Assembly (NCBI GenBank): GCA_002197995.1 | Contig: NGZR01000005.1 | Coordinates: 3,224,001-3,288,000, forward strand | Reading direction: 5' to 3' | Source of the DNA: Gaeumannomyces sp. JS-464 | Lineage: Eukaryota > Ascomycota > Sordariomycetes > Magnaporthales > Magnaporthaceae | DNA length: 64,000 nt | Shown: in pieces, positions 1 through 12,011 of the stretch | Numbering within the stretch: position 1 is the stretch's first letter | Layout: each line of letters begins with the position of its first letter | Notes under the pieces: generated by a model | What the model was told of the DNA's origin: nothing | The model's input: only the letters and a program-made list of their open reading frames with translations | The model's database searches: none | Made by a program: the position numbers and the translations under genes

Positions 1-914
1 AGACTGCTCATTCATCGCCTGCTGACGCGCCCCACTGTGGTCGCCGAAACACTACTGCAGGAGAAGACTTTAGTCGCTGCGGCGCGTTCCATCCACCAAC
101 TGCGGCCGCCGCAGGCGAACTGCTGCGGCTCCATTGATGCGGCAACCCGTGGCTGCAGTTTTGGAACACAGCGAGGACATCACGGGCCGCTCGTTGGTGG
201 ACTTGCGGGGCGCTTTCAGGGTGGTATCCTCGATTGATCGACTGCCCCTGTCAGGCGAGCAGAGCTGGAGCACACCCTGGGTCTGGGCCGCACGTTCAAT
301 CAATCATTGCCAATTGGCTCCTGGCAGTTCCCCTCCTGCCAAAGAAGAAAAGAAAAAGAAAAAAAAAGGTACGCTTGTTTCGATCACCTGCGCTTCCGTC
401 TGGATTTTCGGGCGCGCCCCTTCGCTTTGACCGTCTGTTACTTTTGGCTTGCCGCGGCGCCACTGTTTGAGACGCATGTGCTCACGCGTCCCCGATCGCC
501 CCCGTCCGTCAATTGCAGCTGCAGCCCGTCTGGTCTCAATCAATTTGATCGTCCTGGCTCCGCTGCCCTGCGCTGGCTGCACCGCGCTGCACCCGCGCTG
601 CACCTCGTCGCCGCACCACCCACCCACCCGGCCGTACGCAGATCAGACGGCTGAAATTGGGGTTGATCCTGGTCTCCAACCTGCACGAACCTGCAGCCGA
701 ACTACTCGACCGCCTTTTCCTCGCGCTCTTGTCGCCCGGGCCGCGCTACTCCAACGTTTCGTTCCTAGGCCTGCCCTAGTAGCCAGCCCAAGCAGCCTGC
801 GACGCAACTTGGATCGTGCCTGGCCGTAAGTGACAGATGCATGGAAGGTTGCAGCATCTACCGCCTGCTGCCTTTTGCCTGCTGACCCTCGCACTGTAGG
901 TCGTCAGGCCCAAG
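1..914. other. Upstream region of the alpha/beta hydrolase gene; no gene recognised
   Basis: No open frame here shows conserved protein or fungal gene structure. There is a purine-rich tract at about 342-369 (AAG/AAA runs) and a C-rich, CT-biased stretch from 480 to 900, as is common in fungal promoters and 5' leaders. Short frames on both strands overlap one another and look like chance. The region most likely holds the promoter and 5' UTR of the gene starting at 915. Confidence 0.5.
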
Positions 915-3806
915 ATGGACAGTCCAACAGTGCCTCCCGTGCCACCCATTCCCCGACTCTCGTCCTCGCGCCAGCAGCCTCGCCGGAAGGACGCACACAC
1001 AGCGCCCTCTCGCTCTGCCTACCACGCCTCCTCCTCGCGTCCCGCCGCTCAGATCCCCGCCGCCTCAGGTCCGGACGTCATCTCATCCCTTATCACTAGC
1101 CTCGACCTGGTCCCCAAACATCCGCCCTCCCACCTGGATCTTCCCGTCCGCAGTCCGGCCGCCTCTCGCTCCTATTCCCCCTCCCCAAGCTCACCGCGCT
1201 CGCCGCCCAGGTCCCCGAGCACTGGCTCTTTCGGCGTCGACTACGGCGCCTTTAGTTCGCCTCCGCGTGGCGGCCCTGCCGAACGCGACGACGATATCGA
1301 AGAACTCGCCGCGTCTCCCCCGGTCATTCGGACATCGAAGCCCCCGTCTGGCTTCTCCCCGCTAACGGCCCCCAAGTCGCCTCGGGAGGAGGGCGGCGGG
1401 CTAAGGTCGTTCCTCAGCGGATCCCGCACCGCCTCGCGGCCGTCGTCCAAGGGATCGCTTGCGTCGCGCGATGCTGACACCCACAGCATCGGCAACCTTT
1501 CAATTGAACGTGGGGCGGTACCACTGATCCCCGAGCTCAGGCGCCAAAAGTCGCACGATAGCTGGGGACGGAAACAAGGGCGATCACACAAAGGCCTAAT
1601 GTATATGAGCAGCCGAGAACGCCTCCGGGAGAAGGAGGACAAGAAGCGGGCCAGCACGGGGGCCGTCGGAAACGATTGGCTTAATCCCGGGCCAGCATCG
1701 CCTCGCCAGGATCCCTTCCTCGCTGAGGTTCCCATCAGCGAAGAGCCGAGCGGCTCCATGGCGGATGCCGTCATGGCTGCGTCCGATTTCCTGGACCCGC
1801 TGAACTCGCCCGATCGGCGCGGTAGCTCTTCTCCTCGCGCTATTCCAGTGAGAGACTCGAGCTTACGCAAGGCGGGAACGAGCACAAAGCGGCATTCATC
1901 GCGGCGGACAACAAAACAACAGGCGGATTCATCAGATCCCATCCCAGAGGTCGAGGAACAAACCAGCACGTCAAAATCCCGCCACCCGTCTGGGCGAAAA
2001 CACCAGGAAAGCCGCAGGGATCACTTGGACACAGGCGACACGAGTGGTGGTCATGGTCATACTCGTGCCAGTGCTGCAGCGACAAAGTCACAATCGCGTC
2101 AGCGGGAAAAGTTGCCGGCTCATGGCCACCTCGACTTGAGCGATCTACACGGTGGTCTTGACATTGAAGAGGGTGCGCCCTCCCCTGCCATCTCCCAGGG
2201 GCGTCGGAAGGATCGGGAGATGGATAGTAGGAGGGTTTCGGGACAGGACCAGACGAACGACGCCGCCCGAACTAAACGTGCCAGCAACCGGGCCAAGAAC
2301 GCCTCGGCCAGCCCAGGAAACACGACGCCGGACCCGATACACGTGTCGTACGAGCGCCCGCCTAGTGCAGACAGCATTGACGACGCGGTCGAATCCTACA
2401 TGTGCTCACCCCGTCTCTCACAAAAGATACGACACCCGCACACTGGCCGTGTGGTCTCCTTCTCCGAGGTGGGGGACAGCGAAGGGAGCGCCGTGTTTTG
2501 CTGCGTTGGCATGGGTCTGACGAGATACATCACCGCATTCTACGACGAGCTGGCTCTTACGTTGGGACTGAGGCTCATCACCCCGGATCGACCAGGTGTA
2601 GGAGATAGTGAGTCGTATACGGACGGGACTGCGACCCCTCTCAGCTGGCCGGGTAAGACTTCATTCTAACCCGCTCACTTATCCTGGGTACGCAATGACT
2701 AACCCTCGGTGTTTGCCACAAACAAAAGACGATGTGTACGCCATCTGCCAAGCCCTGAAGATCACCAAGTTCTCCATCCTAGCCCACTCGGCTGGCGCCA
2801 TCTACGCCCTGGCCACTGCATTGCGCATGCCCCAGCACATTAGGGGTCGGATCCACCTTCTGGCGCCGTGGATCCCGCCGTCGCAGATGTCTGTTTTTGG
2901 GGCCTCGGCGCAGACGCCATTGCCACCTACAAACGCAATACCCACGTCGCAACGGATCCTGCGGGCGCTGCCGACGCCCATATTGAAGGCGGCCAATAGC
3001 TCCTTCATGACAGCGACGAGCAGTAGCATTACGTCGAGCTTGCCCAAGACGCCGCGTAAGAAGCGGAAGAGCGGCGCCAACGTGGCTGTCAAGGGGGATC
3101 GTGAGAAGGAGGCGGCGGCTAGGTCGCAGGCGAACCAGCATATGCCTCCTCTGCCGACCAGCTCCAGTCCGGATGGCAATAAAGAAAATAACCTACACCC
3201 CGAAATTGGAGACAAGCCGTCGGGGATCCCGCGCGGGGACCTCACGGCCACGGAGGAGATGGACCTCTTCAGGCCGAGCATGAACGGCACTCCCAACCCG
3301 CGACCAACGGCAGACACAAGAGGACAGCCTCGACAGCGTCAGCGGCGCATGCTGCGCGCGAGGCTGCTGTCCTGGCGGCGGCGGCGTCGGCGCTGGCGGA
3401 TCGCGAGCGGCAGGCGACATACGATTCGCGACTCACGCAGGCGATCTGGGAGCTGGCTACGACGGGGGCGAACCCGGCTGTGGACCTGTTAGTGTGCCTG
3501 GAGCGCAGACACACGATTGGCTTCCGGTACGTGGACATCACGCGGCCAGTAGTGATCCACCACGGCTCCAGAGACACGCGCGTGCCCGTCGAGAACGTGC
3601 GCTGGCTGGGAAAGACTATGAAGAGATGCGAGGTCCGCGTGCTCGAGGGCGAGGGCCATGGGCTCATGGCCAGCGCGGCCGTGATGAGCCGGGTTCTGAT
3701 GGAAATCAGCAGTGAGTGGGAAACCGCTGCGCCACACCGCGAACGCGGAGAGTCGCGGTCTGGGGACGATCGTAGGCCTGTCGGCATTGGCGGCCCTACC
3801 CGCTGA
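915..3806 (+). CDS. Alpha/beta-hydrolase fold protein with long disordered N-terminus
   Basis: Two exons (915-2652, 2729-3806) joined across a 76-bp intron 2653-2728 with GTAAG donor, CTAAC branch site and AG acceptor. Splicing is in frame and joins LSWP to DDVYAICQ. The first ~500 residues are Ser/Pro/Arg-rich and look disordered. The hydrolase core follows: DRPGVGDS loop, nucleophile elbow LAHSAG with Ser at codon 2788-2790 (about residue 600), acidic site GSRDTRVP and catalytic-type His in GEGHGLM near the C-terminus. A Lys/Ser-rich insert (about 3000-3290) separates the elbow from the Asp/His part. A single-base frame break lies between about 3290 and 3340: the frame up to NGTPNP gives way to Arg-rich junk, while another frame continues with RHKRTASTAS and the hydrolase C-terminus. 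With one missing base restored in length only, the protein is 938 residues. Family is clear; substrate is unknown. Confidence 0.85.
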
Positions 3807-4781
3807 GGAGACGATGTCTCTTGTGTCCCTTTTCTTTCCCTTTTCGTCCCGAACAATTCCCTCCCTACCTACCTAATCATTTATGACTTGCAGGGTCTGT
3901 CTCGACCTATGTCTAATTTAATCCTGTGGTTCGTCATCCTCTCCTTACTGTCAGACGCAATAAAATGAAGGCGGCTGCTGTGCTTTCGCGGGCTGTGGTT
4001 ACGTGGGCGATCGGAATGTTGTCGTTAAAAAAAAAAGCATGAGGGTTCTTCTTGATTTTATCCTTCTTTTTTTTTCTTTCTTTTTTTTTTTTTTTTTTTT
4101 TTGCCTGCAACTGTAAAACCATTTCCTCTTCATTTTCCCCGCCCTTTCTTTGGAGACTATGATACTTGGGCCAGCCTCCTTGGTACTTCTCGATTTTCAT
4201 GCTCAGACTTTAATCTTCCGGGGCAGCATCTTGACTGCACGGCTTGTACACTACCACGTATGTACCACTAGCGCATCCTTTTGGATACATATATCACATA
4301 ATGCTCAAGAACGCCGAAGGGGCCTGACACGGTGCTATCGTGAATTGAGCGCCTTCATCTATTGTTGTCATCATGAATTCGTCTGTTGGTGTCTGTCTAG
4401 TCTTCCGTGGTTGCACAGGCTTCTAGGTATCAGATGTCTCAGAAGTTCCCATCTCGTTTCTCGGCAGGGCGACCTTGTCCATAATTTAACGCATCAAGTC
4501 CAGGCCGGCCAAGCCGTATATGGTTCCAAGCATACGGTGCTCTCGCCTTCCCCTGTTTTTAGTCCGAATTTATGTTTTCCAAGGGACCGCTGGAAAGCAA
4601 ATAAGGGGAGTGCTTTGTAGGGATCGGTCACGGATAAGATATTTTATCCGAAAGGAAAAGGTGTCATTGCCAACAACCCTAAAAGACCGGAAGCGCCTAC
4701 GCGCAGGTCCTTTCAAACCCACTCGAGTCAGTCGTCGACCGCGTTTCCAGCTCGACTCGAACAAGAAACCTTGACGGAAAG
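3807..4781. other. Convergent intergenic region with poly-T tract
   Basis: Shared 3' region of the hydrolase (+) and F-box (-) genes. An AATAAA-type signal lies at about 3958, and a long T-run interrupted by C at 4066-4102. A 156-codon frame at 4150-4620 has no recognisable domain and no coding character, so it is not called. Nothing else seen. Confidence 0.5.
4066..4102. repeat. Poly-T / TTTC tract
   Basis: Low-complexity pyrimidine run of about 37 bases, almost pure T, in the 3' region between two convergent genes. It may be a 3'-UTR tract on one strand, and it is a likely site of length error in the assembly. Confidence 0.8.
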
Positions 4782-5806
4782 CTACACCACGACCGCCGCA
4801 GCCTCGGCCTCGGCCTCGGGGAACCGAAACTGCTGCATGAAGTCGAGGTGGCGGACCTTGTGGGCGGGCGGGGCCCACGAGGTGTTGAGCTTGAAGAGCC
4901 GCAGCACGGCGTCGACGCCCTGCCATCTCTGATGAGCGGCTGCGGTGGCGGCGGCGGCGGCATCATCCTCCCCCTCCCAGCCGCCGCCCAAGATGCTGAT
5001 CTGGAGGGCCGCGCTCTCCAGCACGCTCATCAGCTCCCTGTCCTGGGCGCTGCCCGTCCTCGCGCGGCCCGGGCTGCCGCCGCGCCCGTCCCCGCAGCCG
5101 AGCGGCGCCGGAGCGCCGGGGTCTGCGGGCTCCAGAAGGGCCGGAAGCTGAGGTTCGGGGCGCGCGGCGGCCCAGGCAGAGGTCGTACAGGTCGCCCATG
5201 CGCAGGCCGTCCGGGTACTCGACGACGAAGAAGTTGCCGTTGGGGGTGGTCGCGGCCATGGTGGTGGGTGGCGCCGGCGCCGGCGCTGGCGCCGGGGTGG
5301 TTGGCGACGGCCTCGGGCGGCGGCCTGGTGTCGCCCTGGCGCTGGACCCAGAGCCCCAGGCGCCGGACGGGGGGCTGCTGCGTCAGCATGCGGCGCCAGC
5401 GGGCGCCCGGCCGGAGGAGGCGGCCGAACCTGGCGGCGGACTCGGGCGTCGGGCCCGCGCCCCTGCTCCAGTCCAGGCTGCTGGAGAAGACGGTGCCGAA
5501 GGCGCTGCGGGTGGGCGCGTTGGCGGGGGTGAAGAAGGGGCGGAAGATCTCGGTGAGCAGGGGGTTGAGCCGGACGGGTGGGTTGTTGGTGTTGGCGCCG
5601 CTGCTGCTGCCGCCATCGTCCCAGTCGAGGGCCGAAGAGCGCGGTGCGTCTGTTTGCGGGACGGGGCTTAGGAAGTGGCGGCGCTGAATGTCGGGAGTAG
5701 TCTCGATCAGGTCGTTCCACTTGTGACAAACGCGGAGGGCGGAGCATAACAGGGTCCGCTGGTCGAGGTGGCACAGGACGTTTGTGAGCAGCTCGCCGGT
5801 GCTCAT
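4782..5806 (-). CDS. F-box protein
   Basis: The N-terminus STGELLTNVLCHLDQRTLL...RVCHKWNDLI is a typical fungal F-box (about residues 3-40), which binds Skp1 in SCF ubiquitin ligases. The rest resembles a family of filamentous-fungal F-box proteins of unknown target, with a motif GLRMGDLYDLCLG in the middle and a C-terminal helix LMSVLESAALQISILG. Reading frame changes twice, near 5270-5310 and again near 5100-5190; each is a +1 (or -2) shift in very GC-rich sequence with no GT..AG intron available. Allowing for them gives about 340 residues ending at the TAG at 4782-4784. The start at 5806 is the first Met before the F-box. The same frame is open upstream (ERAQALGEQV), so a short upstream exon is possible. 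Frame breaks are probably sequence errors, but a decayed gene cannot be excluded. Confidence 0.7.
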
Positions 5807-6466
5807 GACCTGTTCGCCCAGGGCCTGGGCGCGCTCTGTCTTGCCACATCTTTGTGGACTGGTGAGGTTGTTGGATGGAGGCCAATGGAGCGGGCAGCGG
5901 CCGAGCTTGACTTTACGTGTGGCATCACCTTGGGGTTTTCAAGCAGCGATCAAGAGGCATGGAGGCAGCTGCTTGAGCCACCAGATCCCCCTCCAGTGCT
6001 GGTACATGCATTGCTGATGGGCGCTTGCGCCAATGAGATGCACGGCATCGCACGTCAGGGGAGCTTGAGCTCGAACCCGCCAGGCAGGCAACAATAACTG
6101 GCAGCCCTGCATGTCCCGTTTCAGCCACTCCCAGCCGTTTGGCCGCTCAAACGTCTGCCCGGCCGGTGGTGGTTGGTTGGATTGGCGGTTGACTGACGGG
6201 AGTCCCAGGCAACACTCAAGAAGCCCAAGTAAACACACGAGCCCCCACTTTGTGAGCTTCTCGGGTCATGTTTTCGTGGCCTGCTGCAACCCCGCAGATT
6301 GTCCACTCGGCTCGGCCCAGCACCGCCCGACCGGCCCCCGTTTTCGGCGCCGGAGGGGGGGACTTGTGTTGTCAAGTTTGTTTTGTTTTTGGGCTGCCAC
6401 ATTTTGTCTTTTTGTTCTTCTTCTTTCCCGGACAAGAACAGCCGCGCCAGGTCACCACTCCTCACC
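5807..6466. promoter_or_regulatory. Divergent promoter region of F-box gene (-) and aldolase gene (+)
   Basis: 660 bp between two divergently transcribed genes, so it must hold both promoters. The part nearest the aldolase start (6370-6440) is T/C-rich. No specific binding site is recognised. Confidence 0.45.
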
Positions 6467-7470
6467 ATGTCTGAGCTCGTCAAGTCCGTCAGAGTCCCGC
6501 CCTCAGGGGTGTGGGCGCCAGCAGTGACGCTGTTCGACCCTGACACGGACAGGCTGCTGCTCGACGACCAAAAGAAATACTATGCCCACCTGGCTTCCTC
6601 GGGCCTGTCCGGGCTCGTCGTCCTGGGCACCAATGCCGAGACCTTCCTGCTCACCCGCGAGGAGCGTCGCGAGCTCCTCGAGACTGCCCGCGCCGCCGTC
6701 GGGTCCGACTTCCCCATCATGGCCGGCGTCGGCGGCCACTCGACCGCCCAGGTCAAAGAGTTCATCGCCGACGCCGCCGCCGCCGGTGCCGACTCGGTCC
6801 TGGTCCTGCCCCTGGCTACTTTGGCAAGGCCACCACCTCGGCCGTTGTCGACGCCTTCTACGCCGACATCACCGCCTCCAGCCCCCTGCCCATCGTCCTG
6901 TACAACTTCCCCGCCGTCTGCAACGGCGTCGACCTGGACTCGGACGCCATCGCCGCCCTGGCCCGCCGCCACCCGCAGATCGTGGGCGTCAAGCTGACGT
7001 GCGGCAGCGTCGCCAAGATTGTGCGCCTCGCCGCCGAGCTCCCCGGCAGCCGCTTCGCCGTCTTTGGCGGCCAGTCCGACTTCCTGCTCGGCGGCCTCGC
7101 CGTCGGCAGCGCCGGCTGCATCGCCGCCTTCGCCAACGTCTTCCCGCGCACCGTCTCCCGCATCTATCAGCTGTGGACCGAGGCCGTGGCCGCCACGGGC
7201 GCCGACCAGGTCGCCAAGCGCATCGAGGCCCTCGAGCTGCACAAGAAGGCCGCCCTGGCCGAGCGGCCCTGCAAGAGCGGCATCGCCATGACAAAGTACG
7301 CCGCCGCCGTCTTCTCCGCCTCAAAGGCCGGCGTCGAGGACGCAGAGCACAAGATGCTGCCCCGCAAGCCGTACCTGGGACCCGCCGACGCGGACAAGGC
7401 CAGGTGCAGGCAGCTCATGGAGGAGGTCGCCAAGATCGAGGAGAGTTTGGCTGAGGCGGCCAAGGCTTGA
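6467..7470 (+). CDS. DapA/NAL-superfamily aldolase, HOGA1-like
   Basis: Class I (Schiff-base) aldolase of the dihydrodipicolinate synthase/N-acetylneuraminate lyase superfamily. Visible motifs: GTNAETFLLTREER (the GTNGE-type 2-oxoacid site, about residues 46-60), a TIM-barrel strand FPIMAGVGGHST, the Tyr of VLYNFPA, and Schiff-base Lys in VGVKLTCG. Length (334 residues after allowing one missing base) suits the family. Fungi lack lysine synthesis through DapA, so the likely role is cleavage of a 4-hydroxy-2-oxo acid, such as 4-hydroxy-2-oxoglutarate or the 3-deoxy-hexulosonate of galacturonate breakdown; the sequence alone does not decide. Start chosen at 6467 with good context CACCATGTC. One frame break at the C-run 6809-6812: the frame leaves VLPL and resumes as PGYFGKATTSAVV, consistent with loss of one C. 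Confidence 0.85.
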
Positions 7471-8390
7471 GCTGAAGTGCAGTCCAGTACCCGCCTAAAC
7501 GATAGTAATTCTTCCCAGGTCAAGCAGGGAGTTTACGATAATAGACGCACTAGGATCAAGAAGGTGTCGGTTCTGGAGGAGAGCCGGGTGCTAGAGTACC
7601 GGATCCACAGTGGAACAAGACAGGCGTATTTCCTGTGACTTTCCCGAGCAGAGACACCGTAGCTCTCCAGCACCAGGACTAAACAGGCCGGCAGGCACTC
7701 TGCGAGCCCACTAAACGATACAGTTCGAAAATAGAAGATCCTAAATTAGAGGCCCAGATGAGGACTGAATATATCTTGTGATCGCGGGAACTCGTGCACA
7801 CGTAGCGCTGACTGAGATCTAAAAGAGCCGTTGCTAACCCGACGTAGCCAGACTTCACACCTCTAGGCCAGGGGAACACGCGGATCCATTATCCATTGTC
7901 ATGGTGAAGTATATCCAGTCGACTATCTAGCAAACCCAAAAGAACGACAATAGAAGATGCGCTAGCACAAGTTCGTGAATGGGGCAAACGAGACTCCAAG
8001 TCGCCCTTTTTCAGGCCATGTCTGATGCTCAATAGTGCTTTTTCCGAGGGGATAAACCGACCGAGGCAGCCAAAGAGGGCGAGACCCATAGCCACTGGCT
8101 GCCAAAGGACTCCCTGAAAAGAGGCGGCGGAACTCCGGGCGCCAACAATAACTACGAGATCGCCAGCAATTGCTGAAGAGCCAAATCACTGCGAGGCCAC
8201 AAATGAGCTAGAATGAGGAGTTTGAAGATAAGATGAAGTAAAATAAATTTCGATAACCTGAACCGTCTGGCACGCCGGCCGACTAAACCCGAACACTAAC
8301 TATTTAAAAATACAAAAATGCAGAAAATATTGACACATAAGAAGGGAGGCCCTGAGGCTGATCAAGCCTCGAGGAACCAGCAGTTGGACT
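7471..8390. other. Convergent intergenic region; no gene recognised
   Basis: About 920 bp between the 3' ends of the aldolase (+) and the secreted-protein gene (-). Overlapping short frames on the minus strand show no domain or repeat. GC content is lower than in the flanking genes. Nothing specific seen. Confidence 0.5.
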
Positions 8391-9369
8391 TTAAGCAGTC
8401 CAGACCACCGCGCGCTTGACGACGACTGAGCGCTTCTCATAGCCGCCCTCGTCGCTGGTGGCGCTGGTGCTGGCGGTGTCATCGCCTGCAGAGCTGGCGC
8501 TGGCGCTGGCGCTGGCGCTCTCGTCGCTGGCGGAGTCGGCGCTGGCGGCCTGGTCGCCGGCAGCGCTCGTGCCAGCGCTCTCCTCGGCGGCAGTCTCCTC
8601 GGCGGCGGGGCGGGGGCGCTGGCCCTGGAGCTGCCTCCCTTCTTGAGGTTCTTGAAGGTCTGGAAGATGCTGCCGATGGCCTGGGCGCCCTGGGCGATGC
8701 CGTTGGTGAGGCCGACAAAGTCGAAGCCGCGCGCGTCGAGGGCGGCAGCATGCTCAGCAGCCTCGACCATCTCGTCGCGCTTGTCGTAGCTGCTGCTGCT
8801 GCTGCTGCTCTTGTTCTTCTTCTTGCTGATCCAGTTCTTGATGCCCTTGAAAACGCCGCTGAGGGTCTTGACGCCCGCAGTGGCGATGGCGGTGATGCTG
8901 ATGGGGTCCAGGCGCCGCTCGAGGGCGGCGTGGCGTTGGTGGGCTGCATGTCGGTGGTCTCGCTGGCGTCCTCCTGAGTAGCAGCCTCCCCGGAGCTCTC
9001 GTCGGAAGAGCCCTCGCTGGAAGATGAGTCGTCGCTGGAGGAAGACTCCTCGCTAGCAGAAGACTCGTCGCTGGCAGAAGACTCGTCGCCGGAAGAGGAC
9101 TCGGAAGAATCCTCGGCGCAGTCCTCCTCGGTGGCAGTGTCACGCTTGAGAGCCCTGAGCTTGGCGGCGACGCCTTTTGCTCCGTTCAGGTCAATGCTAC
9201 GCGCCGCGACGACGGCCTCCTCGCGCCTGGTCGTCTTGATGTTGACTGGGGCGGCGTTGATTCCGGTCAGGGTGCGGGCCTCGAGGGCCGAGCGGTCGAC
9301 ATCCTGAGCAAGGATAGGGGTGGCGATGGCAACGAAGGCCACGAACCTAGCAAGGCCGGTGAGCTGCAT
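8391..9369 (-). CDS. Secreted Ser/Glu/Asp-rich protein of unknown function
   Basis: Starts at 9369 with a clear signal peptide (MQLTGLARFVAFVAIATPIL, cleavage probably after AQ). A dibasic-containing region follows, then an acidic serine-rich block (SSESSSGDESSASDESS and similar, about 9000-9110). A conserved-looking amphipathic segment around AIATAGVKTLSGVFKGIKNW and GLTNGIAQGAQAIGSIF comes next, then an Ala/Ser/Asp-rich tail ending in KRSVVVKRAVVWTA and TAA at 8391-8393. Two single-base deletions must be allowed, near 8935 and at the C-run near 8608-8612. With them the product is 326 residues and every segment keeps a single compositional character. It is probably secreted or wall-associated; an effector-like role is only a possibility. 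No known domain recognised. Confidence 0.65.
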
Positions 9370-12011
9370 TTTGTTTGTTGTTGTTGGTGTTAAGTTGTTT
9401 GAGGTTGAAGGCGTCCAGGTATCAAAATGGAGAAGAAGCGAAGAAGAAAAGGAAAAAAAGACAAAAGGAAAAAAGACAAAAGGAAAAAAACAAAAGGAAA
9501 AGCCGGAAAAACCGAAGGAAAAGATGTGACAGGATGCGATGGTGGATGGAGAGACAAGAATCGAGACAGACAACCAAGCAGGATACGGACGAGTTATATA
9601 CACCATCTCGACACGATGGCTCTCTACGAAAAGCGGCTCCAGCCGCGTGCACGGAATCATCAATTCAGTATGTTTCATCAAAGCATACCTGAGAAACAAA
9701 AAAAATAAAACATCGCGAAATCGTCCACCCCCGCTGCCACCCCCATTGCTACTCAGCCCGTTGCGTAGGCATACACGGACGTGTAGGTCGCAGCGACCTC
9801 CGCGTCGGTCGGACAAGTTGTGTGGGTGCCTCTCTCAATCGGGCAGGTTCCTGACACGAACGACTCATGTTCTTCCCGTTTTGGGCGCGCGTTGGTCGCG
9901 CTCGACGGAGAATGCTCCGCCATCACTTGACTGCCTTTGGGTCGCGTGTGGGGGGGAAGAGACCGTGCCCAGCAGCCCTCCCCTACTACGCCAAAGGATG
10001 GAGGCCCGTGAATAGAAGCTTTTGCAAGAAAGGGTGCCATCGGCCGGCAAAAATAGCCCAGGGGCAAACAAACGCCGAAACACAAGCTTTTGATTGTCAG
10101 GCACAATGGCGCCCGACGTGTTCTATTTTCCCCCTACGTTGCACCGAGTACGGCGCCGCGCTCCAGGAGAGTTGCAGTTTGGCTCCTGGTCATGAATAGA
10201 AACGACTCCTTGAAGGAGTCGGTCCGGCTTTCGTTATGCTTATCGCCCAATGTCCATCTCCCGCCCGTGCCTGGGCCCGTCTCGAAGGGTGACATCGCCG
10301 AAGTCTCGAGCAGCCGCGCCACAACTAAGGCTGCATTCCTCGGGCAGTCATTCCCGCGCGGGCGGGAAATAGCGGTCAATAATGAGTTCTTGACCTCGGC
10401 CTCGGTTGAGCTTGGCAGCAAGAAAGATCCCCATTCTCGATGCCCCCTGGCTGAGTTGACGAGCTGGTTACCCCGCCTGGCACATGGAGTGTCTGTTCGC
10501 CGTTGCTAGCGCCAGCTTCCCTGGATATCCCAGGAGGCTATCCGAGGACCGCTCCCGTAGCCAGCGGTTCTGTGGTGATTCTCGCTAATTAGATAGCACC
10601 GCGTGCTAAACTTATGGAGGGGCAGCTACGTCATTTCCTCAGGACCCTGTCTTCACCCCCACGCCGTGATCATGTAGGTGCGGGCAGCTAGATACCTAGT
10701 ATTATTTCGCATTAGCGCCATTACTTCCCTTTGCTAGTGCATGATAGCTGAGGCGCGATCGAACAGCGATTTGATTGTTCGACTCCTTTCGGTGAGATGA
10801 ACTGAAGCAGCTAACCACAGTGGTGTAAGAAATAGCCTTCGGTTCCGCAGAAGGTAATTAGTGATTCTTGCTGGTGCCGCTTAAAGGATGGACATAAACC
10901 GCCCGTTGATCCATCGAGGTGACAGTCCTTTAAGATGCAGCAATAGCCGATCTATTTTATCCCCAGGAGATATAACGAAGCTAAAGAGTGGAGTTAACAA
11001 AGTGCTATAAACAAGAAAGCTGAGGAATAAGATACGGGGAAAATAATAGGTGACGCCTTTGAGGATCTCTTTGACAATTAACAGCCTTTAATTTTTCCAA
11101 AGTAGTTAACTATACCGGTCTGATTACCTAGGACAAGACTGGACAGATTGCTGAATGTTAATTGCAACAAAGGAGCCGTTTTCCGAAGAATGGATAATTC
11201 GTCGAAAGACAGAAGGAAGTGATCAGTTTAAAAATGGTAGCTCCATATGAGTCCAAGAAGATAATATCTTTCTTTCAACGTGTGGGAACTCACGACCAAA
11301 ACCAATGCAGGCTGTTGTAAACGTAACTGGTTGGTAGTACAAGGCTACGCGAAATGTCGGTCTCGAAAGCTGGAACCCCGCAGTTGGGCATATTTATATC
11401 GGTCTACATTAAAAGCATAGGCAGACGCCAAGGGCGGGGGTGCGGAGGTTTCGATGTCAGACTTGAACGTAATTTCGTGATGCCGTTTGTCAAGAAAAAG
11501 TGACTGTCGTTCTATTTGGTGCACCTTCCCATTGCAACTGCTCACAACTACCACATAGCGATGAGGTTGTAGAGACTGTTGAAAGGACAACCAATGACAG
11601 AAAGCTCCCGGTCAAAATACGTAAGAATTTCTTCTTTGTTGTCACCGTCTCGGAGGGCTCATCGGAGCTGACGGGACCAGCCGGGCTATCCGAGCGGGTT
11701 TGTAGGTTGGGGCCCGTGCGTGCTGGAGGAGTGGGGCCCAAGCTTCCCCGAGGCGCAAATCGGCGCATGCATCATCGTTTGGCGATGTCATCTTGCCGGG
11801 CTCACTCTCGCGAGACCAACGAGCAGCTTGCGCAAACACACTGCTGGAGGCGCCCGATCTTTCTCCTACGACCGCTGCGACGCAAGCCGCACACCTGGTC
11901 TGCTTCCGACTCCTTGGACCCGCCGACACGCTGGCGTCCCCCTCGTTTCTCTGGTCAAAGGGGCCGTCTCCAGGTCAAGGTGACCTGCCCAAGGAGACTG
12001 CGCCCGAGACG
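9370..12011. other. Gene-poor region, 2.6 kb, with a lower-GC patch
   Basis: Left part is the promoter of the secreted-protein gene and includes a purine-rich AAAGG/AAAAGACA array (9424-9510). 10570-11350 has clearly lower GC than its surroundings and no open frame with coding character. 11500-12000 is GC-rich and leads into the MIX23-like gene. The many short frames on both strands are not supported as genes. Confidence 0.45.
9424..9512. repeat. Purine-rich minisatellite (AAAAGACAAAAGG-like)
   Basis: Imperfect tandem copies of an A/G-rich unit (AAAAGACAAAAGG, about 13-17 bases) upstream of the secreted-protein gene. On the gene's own strand it is a pyrimidine-rich promoter or leader tract, common near highly expressed fungal genes. 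Confidence 0.65.

Noticed and set aside
1241..1969. 242-codon minus-strand frame opposite the hydrolase N-terminus
   Set aside because: It is the antisense of a Ser/Pro/Arg-rich coding exon with strong codon bias, has no domain, and overlaps a gene that is well supported.
915..3806. Treating the frame-broken genes as true pseudogenes
   Set aside because: The same kind of one-base break occurs in nearly every gene of the euchromatic part, including broadly conserved ones, with intact introns and motifs on both sides; consensus error explains this more simply.
4150..4620. 156-codon plus-strand frame in the 3' intergenic region
   Set aside because: No domain, no conserved-looking segment, composition like surrounding non-coding DNA; it lies between two convergent genes where 3' UTRs are expected.
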